Part shown: one piece after another, positions 61,401 to 64,000 of the stretch | How positions within the stretch are numbered: position 1 is the stretch's first letter | Layout of the letters: every line of letters begins with the position of its first letter | Source: Amycolatopsis anabasis | GTDB taxonomy: Bacteria > Actinomycetota > Actinomycetes > Mycobacteriales > Pseudonocardiaceae | Length of the DNA: 64,000 nt | Assembly: GCF_009765355.1 (NCBI RefSeq) | Contig: NZ_VTHK01000007.1 | Span: 62,001 to 126,000 of the forward strand | Reading direction: 5' to 3' | Program-made: the position numbers and the translations under genes | Notes under the pieces: generated by a model | What the model was told of the DNA's origin: nothing | The model's database searches: none | Seen by the model: the letters and a program-made list of their open reading frames with translations, nothing else

Positions 61401-64000
61401 CGGCAGCTCCACCCGTTCGGCCGCGAGCTTCCGCAGCAGCGCGAGGGTGCCGGCCTCCCCGTCCGCCGTCGCGGGCACGGCGGCGGGCTCCACGGCTCCG
61501 GCGGGCGCGCCCGCCGGGAGGGCGCCGAGCGGGGGCGCCTGCTCGCAGAGGTTCGCGAGGAAGTTCAGCTCGCCGTCCAGCGCGAGCGGCCGCACCACCC
61601 GGTCCGCGAACAGGGCGTCGGTGTCCACCGGCGCGCCGAACGCGAACGCGGCGCCGACCACCCGCAGCACCGCGCCCAGGGAGTCGCTGTCGGTGTCGGT
61701 CGACAGCACCGGGGTGTCCGGCGCGATCTGCTGGAACAGTCCCGCCAGCACCCGGCCGGGCCCCACCTCGACGGCCAGGTCGCAGCCGCGCGCGGCGTTC
61801 GCGGCCGCCTCGTGGAACCGGACCGGGAGCACCACCTGGTCGCGCAGCAGCGCACGCAGGTCCACAGTGGACGGCAGGCGGTCGCCGGTGACCGTGGACA
61901 GCACCGGCCGGGCGAGCGGGGCGAAACCGAACTCGTCGAGGCGCTCGGTCAGTTTCGCGGCCGCCGGTTCGACGTCCCGGGAGTGGAACGCGTGCGAGAC
62001 CCGGATCCGGGTCGCGGTCACGTTGTCGGCCCGGGCGCGGGCACACACCCGGGCCACCGCGTCCGACGGACCGGAGATCACCGTCTGGCCCGGCGCGTTG
62101 TACCCGGCGATGACCACGTCCTCGCCCGCCATCAGGCGTTCGGTGTGGTCCGCGGTGGTCGCGAGCCCCGCCATGGCCCCGCCCCCGCCGCTCGCCGTCG
62201 CCATGATCGCGCCCCGGACCGCGGCAAGCCGGAGCACCTCCCGTTCGGTCAGCGCGCCGCCCCAGTGCAGTGCGGTCAGTTCGCCCAGGCTGTGGCCGAC
62301 GGCGGTGGCGGCCTCGATGCCCAGCCCGCGCAGCACCCGCACCGCGGCCAGGGAACCGGCCACGATCCGCGGCTGCGCGACCTCGGTGGCCACCTGATCG
62401 GATCCGGTGGGCAACGCGGCGATCCGGAAGATCTCCTCGGCGGCGGCGAACCGGCGGCGCAGCATGCCGACCGATCCGTTGCCCGAACCCTGGCCGGGGA
62501 ACAGGAAAGCGATGCGGGGAGCGGTTCCCCGTCCGGCGAGGAAGACACCTTCGCCTATCGCGCTCGCGTTCGTCGTGCCCTCGTCCAGCAGGCCGAGCAG
62601 GCGGGTCAGCTTGCGTTCCGCGTCCTCCGGCTTGGCGGCGACCACCGCGGCCCGCCAGACGCGGCCGGCGAGCCGTTTGGCGAGCGCGCCCGCGAGATCG
62701 GTCAGTTCGGCGAACGACAGCCGGGGCACGAGCGCCGCCGCTTCGGCGATCCGGGCGCGGAGCCCGGCGGGATCGTCGGCGTCGAACAGCAGGAGTTCGA
62801 CGTCCTGGCGGCCACCGGCCACGGATCGGGCGCGCTCGTCGAGGGTTTCCCGCCGCTGGGCGTCCGGCGCCTGGGTGAGCGCGACATGGGTGTTGATGCC
62901 GCCGAATCCCATCGCCGAAACCCCGGCCCGGATCGGCTGGTCGCCGGGCCACCGGACCGGGCCGGTCGGCACGTACAGGGCCGCGTCCGCGCCGAGCAGC
63001 AGCGGATGCGGGTCGTAGTGGCCGGTGGCGGGCGGGATCACCTGGTGGTGCACGGCGAGCGCGGCCTTGATCAGCCCGGCGACCCCGGCCGCGGCCTTCG
63101 TGTGCCCGATGTTGCCCTTGATCGTGCTGAGCGCGGCGGGCGCGACCGCCGCGTCCGCGTCACGACGCGCGCTGGACAGGGCGTCGATCTCGGTCGTGTC
63201 CCCCACCTCGGTGCCCGTGCCGTGGCCCTCGAAGTAGGAGACGGTCTCGACGCCGTATCCGGCCCGGGCGTACGCCCGCCGCAGGGCCAGACGGTGCCCG
63301 GCGGCTTCGGGGCGGGTGATGCCGCCCTTGCCGTCGGACGAGACGCCCCAACCGGTGATCGAGGCGTAGAGCCGCGAGCCGCGCGCGAGCGCGTCCTGCT
63401 CGCGCATCAGCACCAGCACCCCGCAGCCCTCCCCGGGCCAGAACCCGTTGGAACCGCGGTCGTACACCTTCATCTCACCGGTGGCCAGGGCGCCGACCTT
63501 GGCGAAACCGATGGTCTCGAAGGGATCGATGGACAGATCGACGCCCCCGGCGAGTGCCACGTCGAGATCGCCCTCGATCAGCGCGTTCGCCGCCGTGGTG
63601 ACCGAGAGCAGCGACGACGAGCACGCGCCGTCCACGGTGAAGCCCCCGCCCGCCAGATCGAAGTAGTTGCAGATCCGGCCGGCGATCGTGTTCGCCAGGC
63701 CACCGGCCAGGGTGTCCTCGCCGACCTCGGGGAACGGCGCCTTGTACTGGCGCTCCAGATCCGCCAGGAAGGAGCCGAGTTCCGCGGCGTCCCAGCCGCG
63801 GGCGGCCAGTGCGGCCGCCACGGTCCGGCGCACGTACGGCCACCGCAGCCGCAGGACGTTCGCCCGGGAGAACTCCCCGGTGAGGCTGTTGCCGAGGATG
63901 ACCCCGGTGGTCCGCCTCGGCAGCCCCCGGCCACCGGGGAATCCGGCGTCGGCCAGTGCCCGGGCGGCCACGTCCAGCGCGAGCCAATGGGTCAGATCGG
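58464..64000 (-). CDS. pksE: Iterative enediyne polyketide synthase PKSE (5' end outside window)
   Basis: About 1,845 residues are visible; the N-terminus (the first part of the KS, probably 100 or so residues) lies beyond position 64000. The reading frame runs to the window edge (DLTHWLALDVAARALADAGF). Domain order on the minus strand: KS with Cys nucleophile in VDGACSSS (about 63623) and EGHGTGTEVGD, IKGNIGHTKAAAG; AT with FLFPGQGSG and GHSLGELTAL; ACP with DDLHLSSIT (about 61353); KR with LLVTGGGKGITAESA (about 60640); DH-like hot-dog with LGDHLLDGALLFPAVLG (about 59810); and C-terminal phosphopantetheinyl transferase-like domain (WSALECVRKTG). This is the unique enediyne layout. It makes a linear polyene from malonyl-CoA. 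Confidence 0.97.
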   Translation of the reverse strand, partial: DLTHWLALDVAARALADAGFPGGRGLPRRTTGVILGNSLTGEFSRANVLRLRWPYVRRTVAAALAARGWDAAELGSFLADLERQYKAPFPEVGEDTLAGGLANTIAGRICNYFDLAGGGFTVDGACSSSLLSVTTAANALIEGDLDVALAGGVDLSIDPFETIGFAKVGALATGEMKVYDRGSNGFWPGEGCGVLVLMREQDALARGSRLYASITGWGVSSDGKGGITRPEAAGHRLALRRAYARAGYGVETVSYFEGHGTGTEVGDTTEIDALSSARRDADAAVAPAALSTIKGNIGHTKAAAGVAGLIKAALAVHHQVIPPATGHYDPHPLLLGADAALYVPTGPVRWPGDQPIRAGVSAMGFGGINTHVALTQAPDAQRRETLDERARSVAGGRQDVELLLFDADDPAGLRARIAEAAALVPRLSFAELTDLAGALAKRLAGRVWRAAVVAAKPEDAERKLTRLLGLLDEGTTNASAIGEGVFLAGRGTAPRIAFLFPGQGSGNGSVGMLRRRFAAAEEIFRIAALPTGSDQVATEVAQPRIVAGSLAAVRVLRGLGIEAATAVGHSLGELTALHWGGALTEREVLRLAAVRGAIMATASGGGGAMAGLATTADHTERLMAGEDVVIAGYNAPGQTVISGPSDAVARVCARARADNVTATRIRVSHAFHSRDVEPAAAKLTERLDEFGFAPLARPVLSTVTGDRLPSTVDLRALLRDQVVLPVRFHEAAANAARGCDLAVEVGPGRVLAGLFQQIAPDTPVLSTDTDSDSLGAVLRVVGAAFAFGAPVDTDALFADRVVRPLALDGELNFLANLCEQAPPLGALPAGAPAGAVEPAAVPATADGEAGTLALLRKLAAERVELPLETVTADTHPLDDLHLSSITVGQLVNDVTRTLGRPPLEGMPSVATARLGELAELIDRLSDTARPDDEAAREAPGFATWVRPFSVEYVESARAGGFDGAGEGDWSVFAPPGHPLAEPLRAALAGAGLGDGVLLCLPAECDADQLGLFLDAGRAALAAAEGSRFVVVQHRFGASGLAKTLHLERPSVRTTIVELPEMAPAGSALGEAVRRVVAEVAATTDFAEVRYDPDGTRTIPRLRLLAETPAEPAPLGAGDVLLVTGGGKGITAESALVLARDSGAALALLGRSDPAGDAELGANLARIEASGIRWRYERADVTSPEQVRAAVDRIQAGLGPVTAVLHGAGINEPVALSGLTEEAFRATVAPKVDGLRAILAAVEPDRLALLVTFGSIIGRAGVRGEAHYATANDWMTELALRFGASHPRTRVLALEWSVWSGAGMGERLGVVESLKRDGITPISTEQGIDALRRLLAVPAATPLVVTGRAAGLPTLTFEPRETPLRRFADRVLVHYPSVELVTEADLSAGSDPYLGDHLLDGALLFPAVLGMEAMAQVAGVLIEHTGPPLLENAEFLRPVVVPPAGATTIRLAGLVQGPGTVDVVLRSSETGFAADHFRARLRFPRPEPPAGPEAESAVARIPVDPATELYGGILFQGKRFQRLTGYRRVRARQAVAEIATGEQGSWFAPFLPQELVLADPGARDAMMHAIQCCVPDATLLPQRVDRLYLAAPADRESATLVLDARERSQDGDSYVYDLVVRDLTGTVVERWEGLVLRAVRKRDGAGPWVPAMLGPHLERALERVLGAGPAVVVEPDPAGGAAATVEERRARTRLAVGRMLAAPAGPRYRPDGKPEVDGVTVSASHGAGLTLAVLGSGDLACDVEAAAERGEPDWAGLLGPGLLAVRDLLTAETGDSAAVAGTRLWSALECVRKTGSTTQELALHRVHPDGWVTLSAGNARVATWVTAVNDRPDPVVFAVLTGEGE

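Overview
This is high-GC actinobacterial DNA, with many GTG starts, start/stop overlaps of the ATGA and GTGA type, and G+C-rich hairpins between genes. The mycobacterial-type Emb arabinosyltransferase at 42.6-45.5 kb suggests an arabinogalactan-walled lineage such as Pseudonocardiales (Amycolatopsis relatives). That placement is inference. Almost the whole window reads as one natural-product gene cluster that runs off the right edge. I saw no rRNA, tRNA, transposase or CRISPR array.

The right end (about 49.9-64 kb) carries the conserved enediyne core cassette: two DUF1702/UnbL proteins, UnbV, UnbU, a P450, an acyl-CoA carboxylase carboxyltransferase, the TEBC/E10 thioesterase and the iterative enediyne synthase PKSE, whose N-terminus lies beyond the window. 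The middle (33-49.9 kb) holds tailoring and control genes that point to a nine-membered chromoprotein enediyne: a secreted neocarzinostatin-family apoprotein (33.15 kb), an SgcJ/EcaC-type protein, an SgcF-type epoxide hydrolase, flavin monooxygenases, a GMC oxidoreductase, a class III aminotransferase, a VOC protein, and LuxR-, AraC- and HxlR-type regulators.

The 10.4-33 kb part is mostly on the minus strand. It holds a carrier-protein line (free-standing condensation enzyme, MATE exporter, acyl-CoA dehydrogenase plus a truncated partner, a KAS III-like enzyme and a Cys-less KS-like protein, ACP). It also holds a nucleotide-sugar line (UDP-glucose dehydrogenase, decarboxylase/epimerase, alcohol dehydrogenase, DegT aminotransferase, nucleotidyltransferase, glycosyltransferase) that fits a UDP-aminopentose of the madurosamine/calicheamicin aminopentose kind. 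A second acyl ligase/carrier protein pair and a glycosidase-like protein are embedded in it.

The left end (2.6-10.3 kb) is a tight plus-strand operon for N-N bond formation: a lysine N6-hydroxylase-like flavoprotein, an FAD-dependent amine oxidase, a cupin-MetRS hydrazine synthetase, an AMP-ligase, a GNAT acyltransferase and a C45 Ntn-hydrolase. This is the enzyme set that makes and activates hydrazinoacetic acid in pathways such as s56-p1, triacsin and azaserine. Its co-location with a chromoprotein enediyne cluster is the most striking feature. The working hypothesis is that a hydrazinoacetyl, hydrazone or diazoacetyl unit is built on the ACP and attached to an enediyne or its sugar by the free-standing condensation enzyme.
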